From Enterocola sp045654205 (GTDB taxonomy: Bacteria; Bacteroidota; Bacteroidia; Bacteroidales; Paludibacteraceae), in assembly GCA_045654205.1 (NCBI GenBank), contig JAZOMZ010000001.1, positions 1-64,000 of the forward strand: a DNA stretch of 64,000 nucleotides, given 5' to 3'. The notes below the pieces were generated by a model that had not been told where the DNA came from, did no database searches, and worked only from the letters and a program-made list of their open reading frames with translations. Both the position numbers and the translations under genes were made by a program. The first letter of the stretch is position 1, and every line of letters begins with the position of its first letter. Of the stretch, positions 1 through 8,980 are shown piece after piece.

Positions 1-1783
1 CTGCTTCTAGAGATTCTTTAAGAGCTGCAAGGCTTTCGATGTCACCTAGAGTAGTTTTTTCTACTGCTGGAGCTGCTGGAGCTTCTTCTTTTTTAGCTGC
101 TTTTTTAGCTGCTTTTTTAGGAGCTTCTGCTACTTCTGCTGCTTTTTGAGCATCTTCGAAAATGCGGCTGTGAGAAAGAATGATACGTTTAGTTTCTTTG
201 TTGAACTCGATCACTTTGAATTGAAGAGTTTCACCAGCTTTAGCTTGAGAACCGTCTTCTTTTGTTAAGTGTTTAGGAGTTGCGAAACCTTCGATACCGT
301 GTTCTAGAGTGATAACAGCACCTTTGTCCATTAGGTCAGCGATAGTACCTTCGTGGATAGTATCAACAGCGAAGATAGTTTCGTAGTTGTCCCATGGATT
401 TTCTTCTAGTTGTTTGTGACCTAAGCTTAAACGACGGTTTTCTTTGTCTATTTCTAGAACTTGGATGTCGATAGTAGCACCTAGGCTAGTGAATTCTGAA
501 GGATGTTTGATTTTCTTTGTCCAAGAAAGGTCAGAGATGTGGATTAAACCGTCAACGCCTTCTTCTAGTTCAACGAATACACCGAAGTTTGTGAAGTTAC
601 GAACTTTTGCTGTGTGTTTGCTAGCAACTGGATATTTAGCGTCGATATTTAACCATGGATCTTCTTTAAGTTGTTTGATACCTAAAGACATTTTACGTTC
701 GTCGCGGTCAAGAGTTAGGATAACAGCTTCTTGTTTGTCACCAACTTTAACGAAGTCTTGAGCAGAACGTAGGTGTTGAGACCAGCTCATTTCTGAAACG
801 TGGATAAGACCTTCTACGCCAGGAGCGATTTCAACGAATGCACCGTAATCAGCAACTACAACTACTTTACCTTCTACTTTGTCACCAACTTTTAGGTTAG
901 CGTCTAGAGCTTCCCATGGGTGAGGAGTAAGTTGTTTAAGACCTAAAGCGATACGTTTTTTGTCATCATCAAAGTCAAGGATAACAACGTTAAGTTTTTG
1001 GTCTAGTTGAAGAATTTCTTCTGGATGTGTAATTCTACCCCAAGATAGGTCTGTGATGTGGATAAGACCGTCTACGCCACCAAGGTCGATGAATACACCA
1101 TAAGAAGTGATATTTTTAACGGTACCTTCAAGGATTTGACCTTTTTCAAGTTTGCCGATGATGTCTTTCTTTTGTTGTTCAAGTTCAGCTTCGATAAGAG
1201 CTTTGTGAGAAACAACAACGTTTTTGAATTCGTGGTTGATTTTAACAACTTTGAAATCCATAGTTTTGTTTACGTAAACATCGTAGTCACGGATAGGTTT
1301 AACGTCGATTTGAGATCCTGGAAGGAATGCTTCAATACCGAATACGTCAACAATCATACCGCCTTTAGTACGACATTTGATGTAACCTTTAACGATTTCG
1401 TCGTTGTCAAGAGCTTGATTAACGCGATCCCAAGATTGAGCGCTACGAGCTTTTTTGTGAGAAAGTACAAGTTGACCTTTTTTGTCTTCTAGAGACTCGA
1501 TGAATACTTCTACTTTGTCACCGATTTTTAGTTCTGGGTTGTAACGGAATTCGTTCATAGAAACGATACCGTCTGATTTGTAACCAATGTTTACAACTAC
1601 TTCGCGTTTGTTCATAGCGATAACAGTACCTTCTGTAACTTCGCCAGCGTTGATTTGGTTAAGTGTTTGGCTGTAAGCCGCAAGTTGTTCTTCTTTGCTT
1701 ATTGATGCGTTAGAGTCGCCGGTCACATAAGCGTCCCAATCAAATGATTCAAGTGGTTGGGTGTTTCTAGTTAAGTTAGACAT
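1..1783 (-). CDS. rpsA: 30S ribosomal protein S1 (3' end beyond the window)
   Basis: Read on the minus strand from an ATG at 1783, the frame stays open to the left edge (594 codons) and begins MSNLTRNTQPLESFDWDAY. It contains successive S1 (OB-fold) RNA-binding repeats with phrases such as GYKSDGIVSMNEF, GGVDGLIHITDLSW, PGVEGLIHVSEMSW and EGVDGLIHISDLSW. A Lys/Ala-rich linker (KKAAKKAAKK) follows near residue 560. S1 binds mRNA on the 30S subunit and helps initiation, which matters in Bacteroidota because their genes have weak Shine-Dalgarno sites. Codon use looks strongly biased, as expected for a highly expressed gene. Only the extreme C-terminus is missing. A TATCTTTG box lies about 60 bp upstream. 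Confidence 0.97.
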   Translation of the reverse strand, partial: MSNLTRNTQPLESFDWDAYVTGDSNASISKEEQLAAYSQTLNQINAGEVTEGTVIAMNKREVVVNIGYKSDGIVSMNEFRYNPELKIGDKVEVFIESLEDKKGQLVLSHKKARSAQSWDRVNQALDNDEIVKGYIKCRTKGGMIVDVFGIEAFLPGSQIDVKPIRDYDVYVNKTMDFKVVKINHEFKNVVVSHKALIEAELEQQKKDIIGKLEKGQILEGTVKNITSYGVFIDLGGVDGLIHITDLSWGRITHPEEILQLDQKLNVVILDFDDDKKRIALGLKQLTPHPWEALDANLKVGDKVEGKVVVVADYGAFVEIAPGVEGLIHVSEMSWSQHLRSAQDFVKVGDKQEAVILTLDRDERKMSLGIKQLKEDPWLNIDAKYPVASKHTAKVRNFTNFGVFVELEEGVDGLIHISDLSWTKKIKHPSEFTSLGATIDIQVLEIDKENRRLSLGHKQLEENPWDNYETIFAVDTIHEGTIADLMDKGAVITLEHGIEGFATPKHLTKEDGSQAKAGETLQFKVIEFNKETKRIILSHSRIFEDAQKAAEVAEAPKKAAKKAAKKEEAPAAPAVEKTTLGDIESLAALKESLEA

Positions 1784-1842
1784 AATGTTAATAAAAATTT
1801 AAAAAATTAGTTGTTTTGACTTTCTATTTGAAAATCAGGGTG

Positions 1843-1850
1843 CAAAGATA
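1843..1850 (-). promoter_or_regulatory. rpsA promoter -7 box
   Basis: TATCTTTG on the minus strand matches the Bacteroidota -7 consensus TAnnTTTG. It lies 59 nt upstream of the rpsA ATG. No clear -33 TTTG is seen at the expected distance. Confidence 0.55.
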
Positions 1851-1860
1851 ATAAAAATAA

Positions 1861-1892
1861 TTAGGAATTTGGAATTAGGAATTAGGAATTTT
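1861..1892. repeat. GGAATTA simple repeat
   Basis: Several tandem, slightly degenerate units of TTAGGAATT lie between the ATPase 3' end and the rpsA promoter. Partial inverted copies follow (AATTTTCCAAATT), so the segment can form a weak hairpin. The same unit recurs at 4562-4625 and, in the complementary orientation, at about 49959-49984. Confidence 0.6.
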
Positions 1893-1942
1893 AATAATTT
1901 TCCAAATTTAATGCCTAAAATTCAATAAATTACCTATGATTT

Positions 1943-4519
1943 TTATTTTCTTTTGCCTATAAGTTGGAAATATAGTTCTCTTACCCAGCAAACTGGTGAT
2001 GTAACTAGGATAATAGTTAGCCATGTATTCAGAGAAAGTGGTTCTGTGCTAAATACTTCGCCACCTACTTGCACAATAATAATGGTAACTACTAATATAA
2101 AGACTAGAATACCTATAAACTTAGAATTGTTTAGTAATCCGTTGAAAATAGATTTGTTTTTGCCTACAACACGTGCATTGAACATATTCCACCAGTTGAT
2201 GCACATATATGTGGCAAAGAAAATTGTTAGATTAATTCCTTCAAAGAAACTTGCAAGTTTGTTTAGGCCGCATTCTTTTAAGAAATCTGTATGTTCCATG
2301 CCGAAAAGAATAGTTAGACATAGTGCCCAAATAAATCCGCCAAAACCAAAGATTGCTTTGCCTAAAGATTTGTTTATGATAAACTCTTTTTTGTCTCGTG
2401 GTTTTTCTAAAAGTACTTTTTCGTCTGCAGGTTCTGATGCAAGGGCAATGGCTGCAAGTGAGTCCATTACAAGGTTTATCCATAGGAATTGTGTCACTGT
2501 AAATGGCATGTTGATGCCAACAAGTGGACTAAATACAGCAATAAGACATGCAGAAATATTGATAGAAAGTTGCAGATATAGGAAGTTTTGAATGTTTTTG
2601 TATAGTGAACGTCCCCATTTCACGCCTGTTACGATAGATGGGAATGCGTCGTCTAGAAGAACAATGTCTGCTGCTTCTTTTGCAACTGATGTGCCTGTGC
2701 CCATGGCAATGCCCACGTCTGCGTGATTTAAGCTAGGAGAGTCGTTTACACCGTCGCCTGTCATGGCGCATACGTAGTTTTTAGATTGCATCCATTGTAA
2801 AATGTCGAGTTTGTTGCTTGGTGTGCAACGAGTGATAACATTTGGATATGCACGGCCATTTTGTGGGTTTTTAATAGCTTCTGTGAAGTCTTTTGCCTCA
2901 ATAGCCCAAATATTTGTGAAACCTGCTTGACGTGCAATTTCGCTACCTGTTTTAATGTTGTCGCCTGTCATCATTACTACGTCGATGCCAGCGGTGTAGC
3001 ATTTTTCTATAGCAACAGGCACGTCTGGGCGCACAGGGTCTTCGATAAACCAAGTGCCTATGTATGTGCAGTTTGCAAGGGGTTTGCCTGCTTCAAGTTC
3101 TTCTTTGATTTTGTTGAAGTCGGTAGAATTGATTACTGCTGCAGAAATGGCACGACGTCCACGTTCTTGTTGGGTTGCTACTTCGGCAAGGTATTCATTT
3201 ACTCCTATTATTCTAGAAATTACTTCTGGAGCACCCTTGATAACCATGATTTCTTTTCCTGTTTTCTCGCTTTTTGCATGGGTCAACATATATTTCCATG
3301 CGCTTGAAAATGGTATGCGATTTAGGATATTGTATTCGCCTCGGATGTCTGTAGTGTCTTGCAAACCAATAGATTTTAAGATTGCAGACTCTGTAGGGTT
3401 GCCTAAAACAAGTGATTCGTTTGAGAAATTTGCGGTAGAGTTTATTGCACCTATAATATTAAATAAGTCTTCGTCTTCTTTCTTAACACTTTTTTCTACC
3501 ACAGTCATGCAGTTTTGGGTAAGAGTACCTGTTTTGTCGGTGAAAATTACGTTTACTGCGCCAATGGTTTCGCAAGCATGCATTTTCTTCACTAGGTTGT
3601 TTTCTTTTGCCATAGTTTTCATAGAAAATGCAAGTGCCATGGTCACTGAAAGTGGTAAACCTTCTGGTACTGCGACGATTACAATAACTACAGCGCCCAT
3701 TAGGAATTCGATTTCTGTGAGAAGAAGTTCTAGATTCCATGCAAATTCAGCACCGCCTAGCCAGTGAAGTACGTTGAACATTACAAACATGCCGCCTGCT
3801 ACAAAGAATGCTATATTGCTTATTTTTGAAGCTAGTTCGTCTAGTTTTTCTTCGAGTGGAGTTCTGTTGCCTGTTTCTACAGATGCAAGGCGTGTGGTTT
3901 TGCCGATTTCTGTTTCGTCGCCAACTTTCACAACAATGCCTTCGCCCATACCTTGTTCTATAGTGGTGCCGCGAAGAAGTAGGTTTGGAGCGAAGCCAGA
4001 ACCTGTATATGGGGTGTCTATTGGATATTTTGAAACACCTACAGATTCGCCTGTCATGGCAGCTTCTTGTACCTTCATGTCGGTGGCTTCGTAAAGTTCT
4101 ATATCTGCAGGGATTTCGTCCCCAGCAGAAAGTATAACTACGTCTCCCACAACAAGTTGGTCTTTGGTAATTTCTATTACATTGCCATCGCGACGCACTT
4201 TTACCATTTCGTAGTCTTTGTCGCTTTTCATTGCGTCAAATTTCTTTTTTGCACTATATTCTTGCCAAAAACCTACGCCAGTGGCTATTAAAATGGCTAC
4301 GATGATGCCTATAGACTCGGTGAAGTTGCCTTCCATAATGCCAAAACCAAGTGAAATGGCTGTGGCAACAAGTAGGATAACTATGATTGGGTCTTTAAAT
4401 TTTTCTAAATAAAGTTGCCACCATGGAGTTTCTTTTGGTGGTGTAAGTAGGTTTACGCCGTGCTCTTCACGACTTTTTAATACTTCTTCTTCTGTTAAAC
4501 CTTTGTGTGTAGATGTCAT
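1943..4519 (-). CDS. PMCA-type cation (Ca2+)-translocating P-type ATPase
   Basis: An 858-residue P-type ATPase. N-terminal cation-ATPase domain at about 1-60. The actuator loop has TGES at 156-159. The membrane PEGLP motif (VAVPEGLPLSVTMALA) is at about 283-297. The phosphorylated aspartate is D328 in DKTGTLT. The nucleotide-binding domain has KGAPE at 428-432, and the hinge TGDGVND is at 587-593, followed by a C-terminal block of hydrophobic segments. The PEGLPL form and the single-chain layout fit P2B (plasma-membrane Ca2+ pump type) enzymes, which export Ca2+ from the cytoplasm using ATP. The ion specificity is inferred from family resemblance only. It is transcribed alone: a -7 box lies 27 bp upstream and rpsA follows on the same strand with its own promoter. 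Confidence 0.9.
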   Translation of the reverse strand: MTSTHKGLTEEEVLKSREEHGVNLLTPPKETPWWQLYLEKFKDPIIVILLVATAISLGFGIMEGNFTESIGIIVAILIATGVGFWQEYSAKKKFDAMKSDKDYEMVKVRRDGNVIEITKDQLVVGDVVILSAGDEIPADIELYEATDMKVQEAAMTGESVGVSKYPIDTPYTGSGFAPNLLLRGTTIEQGMGEGIVVKVGDETEIGKTTRLASVETGNRTPLEEKLDELASKISNIAFFVAGGMFVMFNVLHWLGGAEFAWNLELLLTEIEFLMGAVVIVIVAVPEGLPLSVTMALAFSMKTMAKENNLVKKMHACETIGAVNVIFTDKTGTLTQNCMTVVEKSVKKEDEDLFNIIGAINSTANFSNESLVLGNPTESAILKSIGLQDTTDIRGEYNILNRIPFSSAWKYMLTHAKSEKTGKEIMVIKGAPEVISRIIGVNEYLAEVATQQERGRRAISAAVINSTDFNKIKEELEAGKPLANCTYIGTWFIEDPVRPDVPVAIEKCYTAGIDVVMMTGDNIKTGSEIARQAGFTNIWAIEAKDFTEAIKNPQNGRAYPNVITRCTPSNKLDILQWMQSKNYVCAMTGDGVNDSPSLNHADVGIAMGTGTSVAKEAADIVLLDDAFPSIVTGVKWGRSLYKNIQNFLYLQLSINISACLIAVFSPLVGINMPFTVTQFLWINLVMDSLAAIALASEPADEKVLLEKPRDKKEFIINKSLGKAIFGFGGFIWALCLTILFGMEHTDFLKECGLNKLASFFEGINLTIFFATYMCINWWNMFNARVVGKNKSIFNGLLNNSKFIGILVFILVVTIIIVQVGGEVFSTEPLSLNTWLTIILVTSPVCWVRELYFQLIGKRK

Positions 4520-4545
4520 ATTTTTTATTTTTTTATAATATGGTG

Positions 4546-4553
4546 CAAAGGTA
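4546..4553 (-). promoter_or_regulatory. -7 box for the cation ATPase
   Basis: TACCTTTG on the minus strand, followed by GCA, lies 27 bp upstream of the ATG at 4519. Confidence 0.55.
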
Positions 4554-4561
4554 GGAATAAA

Positions 4562-4625
4562 TTAGCAATTAGGAATTAGGAATTAGGAATTATTAACTCC
4601 TAACTCCTAATTCCTAACTCCTAAC
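4562..4625. repeat. Inverted array of GGAATTA / CTCCTAA units
   Basis: Three GGAATTA units on the plus strand are followed, after ATTATT, by five units of the type CTCCTAA or TTCCTAA. The two halves are partly complementary and could fold into a long hairpin. The array begins at the stop codon of the feo operon's last gene and ends just before the ATPase promoter, so it may end feo transcription. There is no conventional U-tract. Confidence 0.55.
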
Positions 4626-4764
4626 TTCTAACTCTTCTTAAAGGGCAGTCTTTGGTACAGCAAGCACACTTATTCCTGCCTCTGAGGCTGAGGTAAACTT
4701 TTCGCCCTACGAAAATGAGAGCGAAAAGTATTATTATAGAAACTAATATCCATTGGATAATCAT
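4621..4764 (-). CDS. FeoB-associated Cys-rich membrane protein
   Basis: A 47-residue protein starting MIIQWILVSIIILFALIF, with one N-terminal membrane helix and then a short basic, cysteine-rich tail (CACCTKDC). The start was chosen because its ATG (4764-4762) overlaps the feoB TGA as ATGA, a classic coupled start. The longer upstream reading only overlaps feoB out of frame. Small proteins of this kind commonly follow feoB in Bacteroidota and Firmicutes, where they are thought to take the accessory place of FeoC. The cysteines could bind iron or an Fe-S cluster; that is inference. It is the last gene of the feo operon. Confidence 0.8.
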   Translation of the reverse strand: MIIQWILVSIIILFALIFVGRKVYLSLRGRNKCACCTKDCPLRRVRS

Positions 4765-7139
4765 AAGAATAGGCCTCCAATTTGGTATACTGCAAATGCT
4801 ATAATCCATGCCACGCCAGTGGTGTAAAGAGCAGAGAATAGAGCCCATTTCCAATTGCCACTTTCAGATTTTATTGCCATAATGGTAGCGATACATGGGA
4901 AGCAAAGCAAGATAAATACTAGGTATGAAAGTACGGTAGCAGGAGTGTAAAGTGGCGTACCATCTGCTCTTACCTCGCTTTTCATAGCTGCTGCAAGAAT
5001 GTTGCTTTCTTCTGTTTCTTCGTCGCTGTCTGTATAAAGTACACTTAATGTGCTTACTACGAGTTCTTTAGCAGGAAGACCTGCAACAATACCGATACCC
5101 ATTTTCCAGTTGTAACCTAGTGGTTCGATTGCTGGTTCTATAAATTTGCCAATTCTACCTATGTAGCTTTGTTCTAGTTGTTCAGATGCTGTTACATTTT
5201 CGTCTTTTGCCATAGGGAAATAGCCTAATGCCCAGATGATTACAGATGCAAATAGAATCAGAGTACCCATTTTTTTTAGGTATTGAACAGACTTTTCCCA
5301 CATGTGGTGAATGGCAGATTTAAGGGTTGGCACGCGATATGGAGGTAGTTCCATAACGAATGGTGTTTCGTCGCCCTTAATCATGAAGCGTTTGAATATT
5401 CTGGCAGAAATCACGGCTACAAGTATGCCAAGCACGTATAGCAGTAGCATTACGCTAGAGGCGTGTTCTGGGAAGAATATTTTTGAGAACAATACATAAA
5501 CTGGGAGTCTGGCGGTGCAAGACATAAACGGAATTACAAGCATAGTAATAAGTCTGCTGTGCTTGGTTTCGAGAGTTCTTGTGGCCATAATGGCAGGAAC
5601 GTTGCAACCAAATCCCATTAGCATTGGCACGAAAGATTTTCCGTGAAGACCCATTTTATGCATAATTTTATCCATAATGAAGGCTGCTCGAGATAGATAA
5701 CCTGAGTCTTCCATTAGTGAAATAAAGAAGTATAAAATAAGGATGTTTGGAAGGAATACTAGCACTCCGCCTACGCCGCTAATGATACCATCTAGAAGAA
5801 GGTCGGTTAAAGGACCTGCTGGTAATACACTAGCTAAGTATTCATTGAGCATGCTTACTCCTGTGTCTAACCAATCTTGTGGATATGCGCCAAGCACAAA
5901 TGTGCATTCAAACATAAGCCACATAAATAGGATAAAGATAGGATAACCAAGGAATTTGTTTGTTACGATAGGGTCTAAAATATTGGTTAGTCCTGTGTTT
6001 TTTCTCTTTGGTTCGGTGTAGGTCTCGTTTAAAGCTCCGCTAATGAAACCATATTTTGCATTGATGATGGCAGACTCGCAGTCTTCGTCTAGTTCTGCTT
6101 CGATATGAGGAACGGTTTTTTCCTTGTATGCTAAAATTTCGTCTGCGTTGCTAAGTGTTTTTACAAAATCTTCTGCGCCTTTGTCGTTTTCAAGTAGTTT
6201 TACGGCAAAGAAACGGCTAGAGAAGTGGTTTTGGTAGTTGTCAGACTTCTTTATTAGCTTATTTATGTGATTTATAGCTATTTGAAGGTCGCCACCGTGG
6301 TTGATGTGAATGTGTTTTGTGGTAGCGTTTTTGCCTTCGTATGTGCTAATAACTGCGTCGAAAAGTTCTGAAATGCCACTGTTTTCTGTAAATCCATCTT
6401 TTGCCTGAGTAGGAATGATGGAAATACCAAGCATATTGGAAAGTTCCTTGTAGTTGAGTTTTGCACCGCTTTTTTCTAGTTCGTCGTACATATTAAGTGC
6501 AATAACCATAGGAATGTCCATATCTATGAGTTGTGTGGTAAGATATAGGTTTCTTTCTAGGTTTGAGGCAGATACCACATTAATAATAAGGTCTGGGTCT
6601 TCTTCCATGATATGCTTACGCACAAACACTTCCTCTGGAGAATATGCTGTAAGTGAATATGTGCCAGGAAGGTCGAAAATATTTAGGTGATAACCTTTAT
6701 AATCAATATTTCCTTCTTTTGCATCTACTGTTACGCCAGTGTAGTTGCCCACGTGCTCGTGTTTGCCAGAGGCAATATTGAAAAGAGATGTTTTACCAGC
6801 GTTTGGGTTGCCCACAAGGGCGATATTGATGGTATTACCTTTCTTTTTGGCAATAGAGATTGGGTCGTATTCTATAGTGCCATAGTTCTCTGATTTTATG
6901 GCAGAATCTTTTTCGTTTATGCTTACTACTTCTATAAATTCGGCTTCGTTTCTTCTAAGTGAAACCTCGTAGTCCATAATTTTGTATTTAATAGGATCTT
7001 TGAGCGGAGCTCCGATAAGAACTTCCACTTTTTGTCCTCTAACGAACCCCATTTCTATGATTCGTCTTCTAAATTTGCCAGTGCCGTGTACTTTTGCAAT
7101 GATGGCACTGTCGCCCATTTTTATGTCTGATAATTTCAT
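4761..7139 (-). CDS. feoB: Fused FeoA-FeoB ferrous iron transporter
   Basis: A 792-residue protein. Residues 1-75 form a FeoA (SH3-like) domain (MKLSDIKMGDSAIIAKVHG, then EMGFVRGQKVEV). The FeoB G-protein domain follows, with G1 GNPNAGKTS at 110-118, G3 DLPG at 156-159 and G4 NMYD at 216-219. The Gate/core membrane region includes MGFGCNVPAIMATRT. FeoB moves Fe2+ across the inner membrane; the FeoA part modulates it. The A-B fusion is common in Bacteroidota. An outer-membrane protein gene lies 18 nt upstream and the Cys-rich gene overlaps its stop, so the three form one operon. The upstream control region shares an element with the neighbouring hemerythrin regulator gene. Confidence 0.95.
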   Translation of the reverse strand: MKLSDIKMGDSAIIAKVHGTGKFRRRIIEMGFVRGQKVEVLIGAPLKDPIKYKIMDYEVSLRRNEAEFIEVVSINEKDSAIKSENYGTIEYDPISIAKKKGNTINIALVGNPNAGKTSLFNIASGKHEHVGNYTGVTVDAKEGNIDYKGYHLNIFDLPGTYSLTAYSPEEVFVRKHIMEEDPDLIINVVSASNLERNLYLTTQLIDMDIPMVIALNMYDELEKSGAKLNYKELSNMLGISIIPTQAKDGFTENSGISELFDAVISTYEGKNATTKHIHINHGGDLQIAINHINKLIKKSDNYQNHFSSRFFAVKLLENDKGAEDFVKTLSNADEILAYKEKTVPHIEAELDEDCESAIINAKYGFISGALNETYTEPKRKNTGLTNILDPIVTNKFLGYPIFILFMWLMFECTFVLGAYPQDWLDTGVSMLNEYLASVLPAGPLTDLLLDGIISGVGGVLVFLPNILILYFFISLMEDSGYLSRAAFIMDKIMHKMGLHGKSFVPMLMGFGCNVPAIMATRTLETKHSRLITMLVIPFMSCTARLPVYVLFSKIFFPEHASSVMLLLYVLGILVAVISARIFKRFMIKGDETPFVMELPPYRVPTLKSAIHHMWEKSVQYLKKMGTLILFASVIIWALGYFPMAKDENVTASEQLEQSYIGRIGKFIEPAIEPLGYNWKMGIGIVAGLPAKELVVSTLSVLYTDSDEETEESNILAAAMKSEVRADGTPLYTPATVLSYLVFILLCFPCIATIMAIKSESGNWKWALFSALYTTGVAWIIAFAVYQIGGLFL

Positions 7140-7157
7140 TGTTATCTGTTTTTATAG

Positions 7158-7811
7158 TTAAAAACTAGCGGTGTAACCTATACCTATTAAATGTGAATAT
7201 GAATCTACTGTGTGAGAAAATTCATAATAAATGCCTAATGTGTTTATCTCGTCGATGCTCCAGTCTAGTCCCACTCCGTGACAAAATTCGTCGTACCAAG
7301 GGGTGTTTTTTGGGGTTAACGGATTGGTCATCTCGGTGTAAATGTATGTTGACAGGGAAGTGTTTGGTATGGCGTATGCAACTTCCAAATTGCTCACTAT
7401 CTGCCAATTGTAAGATTTTTCAAACATTGAGTATGTCATCTGCGCTGTTTCTTGTAGTGAAAGTGAGAAGTTTCCTAACTCTACTTGTGGTATGGCAGAA
7501 AGTTTTACGCAATGCTCCATTACTTCTGCATTTGAATATAAAAATTCGTAACCTGCTTCTATTGCAATATTTGGGTGTGGAGTGTATGTCACTCCCAAAA
7601 CTGTATTTGTGGCATCGAAAACACCATTTTCTGTGGCTAAGAAATTTGTGAAAGAAACTTCTTCACCAAGTGAAATAGTCACTTCTTCTATGGGAGAATA
7701 TTCTGCATAAACGTCTATCTGACCGCCAAGATTTGTCTCTTTTTCCCCACTTGCAAAGATAGATAAAATAGGAATAGTAATAAGTGTTAATGTAAAGAAT
7801 ATTTTTCTCAT
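7158..7811 (-). CDS. Outer-membrane beta-barrel protein of the feo operon (DUF2490-like)
   Basis: A 217-residue protein with a signal peptide (MRKIFFTLTLITIPILSIFAS, cleavage near residue 21). Alternating beta strands follow and the C-terminus is aromatic (LIGIGYTASF), typical of an outer-membrane barrel. It resembles DUF2490-type small barrels. It is the first gene of the iron operon, 18 nt before feoAB, so a role in moving iron or a ligand across the outer membrane is plausible but not shown. There is no TonB box or plug domain, so it is not a TonB-dependent receptor. Confidence 0.65.
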   Translation of the reverse strand: MRKIFFTLTLITIPILSIFASGEKETNLGGQIDVYAEYSPIEEVTISLGEEVSFTNFLATENGVFDATNTVLGVTYTPHPNIAIEAGYEFLYSNAEVMEHCVKLSAIPQVELGNFSLSLQETAQMTYSMFEKSYNWQIVSNLEVAYAIPNTSLSTYIYTEMTNPLTPKNTPWYDEFCHGVGLDWSIDEINTLGIYYEFSHTVDSYSHLIGIGYTASF

Positions 7812-7860
7812 TAATGTTAAGGTTTAATTTGTACTGATTTTGCATTTTTGTTTTGCACTG

Positions 7861-7931
7861 CAAAGGTACTTTAAACCCTACCTATGAGTCAATCCCAATT
7901 TTTTAGGTTTTTGTATCCCTATTTTTAGGGA
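7861..7931 (-). promoter_or_regulatory. feo operon promoter and candidate operators
   Basis: Minus-strand TACCTTTG (7861-7868) is the -7 box and the TTGAC at 7892-7888 is a plausible -33 element. Immediately upstream is the element GAGTCAATCCC plus an AT run (plus strand, 7886-7906), which also precedes the hemerythrin-LuxR gene at the same distance. Farther up is an inverted repeat, TCCCTA-TTTT-TAGGGA (7916-7931), whose first 13 bases recur exactly at 9012-9024. These look like regulator sites. Confidence 0.55.
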
Positions 7932-7950
7932 TATATATAATAAGGTGTAG

Positions 7951-8925
7951 TTAGTTTGTGAAGTCCGACATTTCAATAATGCCGTTTTGGATAGCATAAA
8001 TAGTGAGACCTGCTAGAGATTTGATGCTAGTTTTGGAAGTGATGTTTTTTCTGTGAGAAATCACGGTATGTGTGCTAATGTTTAGTTTGTCTGCCACTTC
8101 TTTGTTTGAGTTTCCTGCAAGTAAAAGTCGTAGCACGTCTATTTCTCTGTCTGTAAGTTCTATGTTTGGGTTTTCTGCTATTTGTACTGCAGGAGCAGAT
8201 GTAGAAATGATATTTGGTGTTTTGCCTTCAAATTTTTCTACAAGTGGAATAAGAACTGTATCTTCTATTAATGTGTGGATTTTTAAGTCGTGTTCTAGGT
8301 CGAAAAGACAGTTTAGCAGTTTGCGACGCAGGTTGTTTTTATCCTCAAATGGAAGATATTTTATAATAAGTCCCTTTATATCAGCAAGTTTGTCGTCGAT
8401 ATTGTCGTGGTGATGTTTGTAGTCGATTACGCTGTAGTCGGCTTGTGAGGCAGAGCTTGCAGTGTGGTTTGGGACTGAGTTGCTTTGGTTTGCTAGTGAA
8501 ATCATATATGGAAACACTATGTCGTTTTCGTAGGCAAAGTGTTTTTTGATTTCATCGATATAGTTTTGAACAAAGTCTTCAAGCAGTTTAATACCCGCAC
8601 AATTTGTCTCTTGAGAAATCTGCGTAACGTACTTAATTATTTTATTTGCACGCTCGTTTAGGTAGTAATTGTGACAGTTTTGAAGGTATTTAACTACACA
8701 TTTTATGTCATCTAAGTTGAAATCTGGTACATTTTTCACAGATTTATTGGCAAATAGGGTGGCAAAGTGAAGATAAAGTGTAGGATTGATATTATTTTCC
8801 CTACAAATGTCTTCTACAGTTTTTTCTTTTACTATAAAAGGCACTCCCAAATGCTCTAGAAGCAATACTTGCTTGAAGTCTCGCTCTATAATATCTGCTA
8901 TTTTATCTGTGTTTTTAAATGACAT
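7951..8925 (-). CDS. ScdA-N-like/hemerythrin/LuxR-type transcriptional regulator
   Basis: A 324-residue protein if the ATG at 8925 is used; the frame can be extended to a TTG at 8934, which is less likely. The N-terminal 60 residues (GVPFIVKEKTVEDICRENNI) resemble the ScdA/RIC N-terminal domain, but the usual CC pair is absent. The middle looks like a hemerythrin HHE four-helix bundle with candidate His/Glu ligands (HFAYENDIVFP, YKHHHDNID, FDLEHDLKIHTLIEDTVLIP). The C-terminus is a LuxR helix-turn-helix (LTDREIDVLRLLLAGNSNKEVADKLNIS in two overlapping parts). A di-iron bundle fused to a DNA-binding domain suggests sensing of oxygen, NO or iron. It lies directly upstream of the feo operon on the same strand, and both have the same upstream element. 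Confidence 0.75.
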   Translation of the reverse strand: MSFKNTDKIADIIERDFKQVLLLEHLGVPFIVKEKTVEDICRENNINPTLYLHFATLFANKSVKNVPDFNLDDIKCVVKYLQNCHNYYLNERANKIIKYVTQISQETNCAGIKLLEDFVQNYIDEIKKHFAYENDIVFPYMISLANQSNSVPNHTASSASQADYSVIDYKHHHDNIDDKLADIKGLIIKYLPFEDKNNLRRKLLNCLFDLEHDLKIHTLIEDTVLIPLVEKFEGKTPNIISTSAPAVQIAENPNIELTDREIDVLRLLLAGNSNKEVADKLNISTHTVISHRKNITSKTSIKSLAGLTIYAIQNGIIEMSDFTN

Positions 8926-8980
8926 GCCTAGCAAAAGTACAAAAAAATATTATAATAATGTGTATTTTTTCATTTTACTG

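Noticed and set aside
1058..1492. Plus-strand ORF opposite rpsA
   Set aside because: Antisense shadow of the strongly coding rpsA frame; low-complexity Phe/Val-rich product.
4765..4854. Longer start for the small Cys-rich gene after feoB
   Set aside because: The extra residues only overlap feoB out of frame; the ATGA-coupled start at 4764 gives a normal membrane helix at the N-terminus.
7193..7651. Plus-strand ORF opposite the feo-operon barrel gene
   Set aside because: Antisense to a gene with a clear signal peptide and operon position; no recognisable features of its own.
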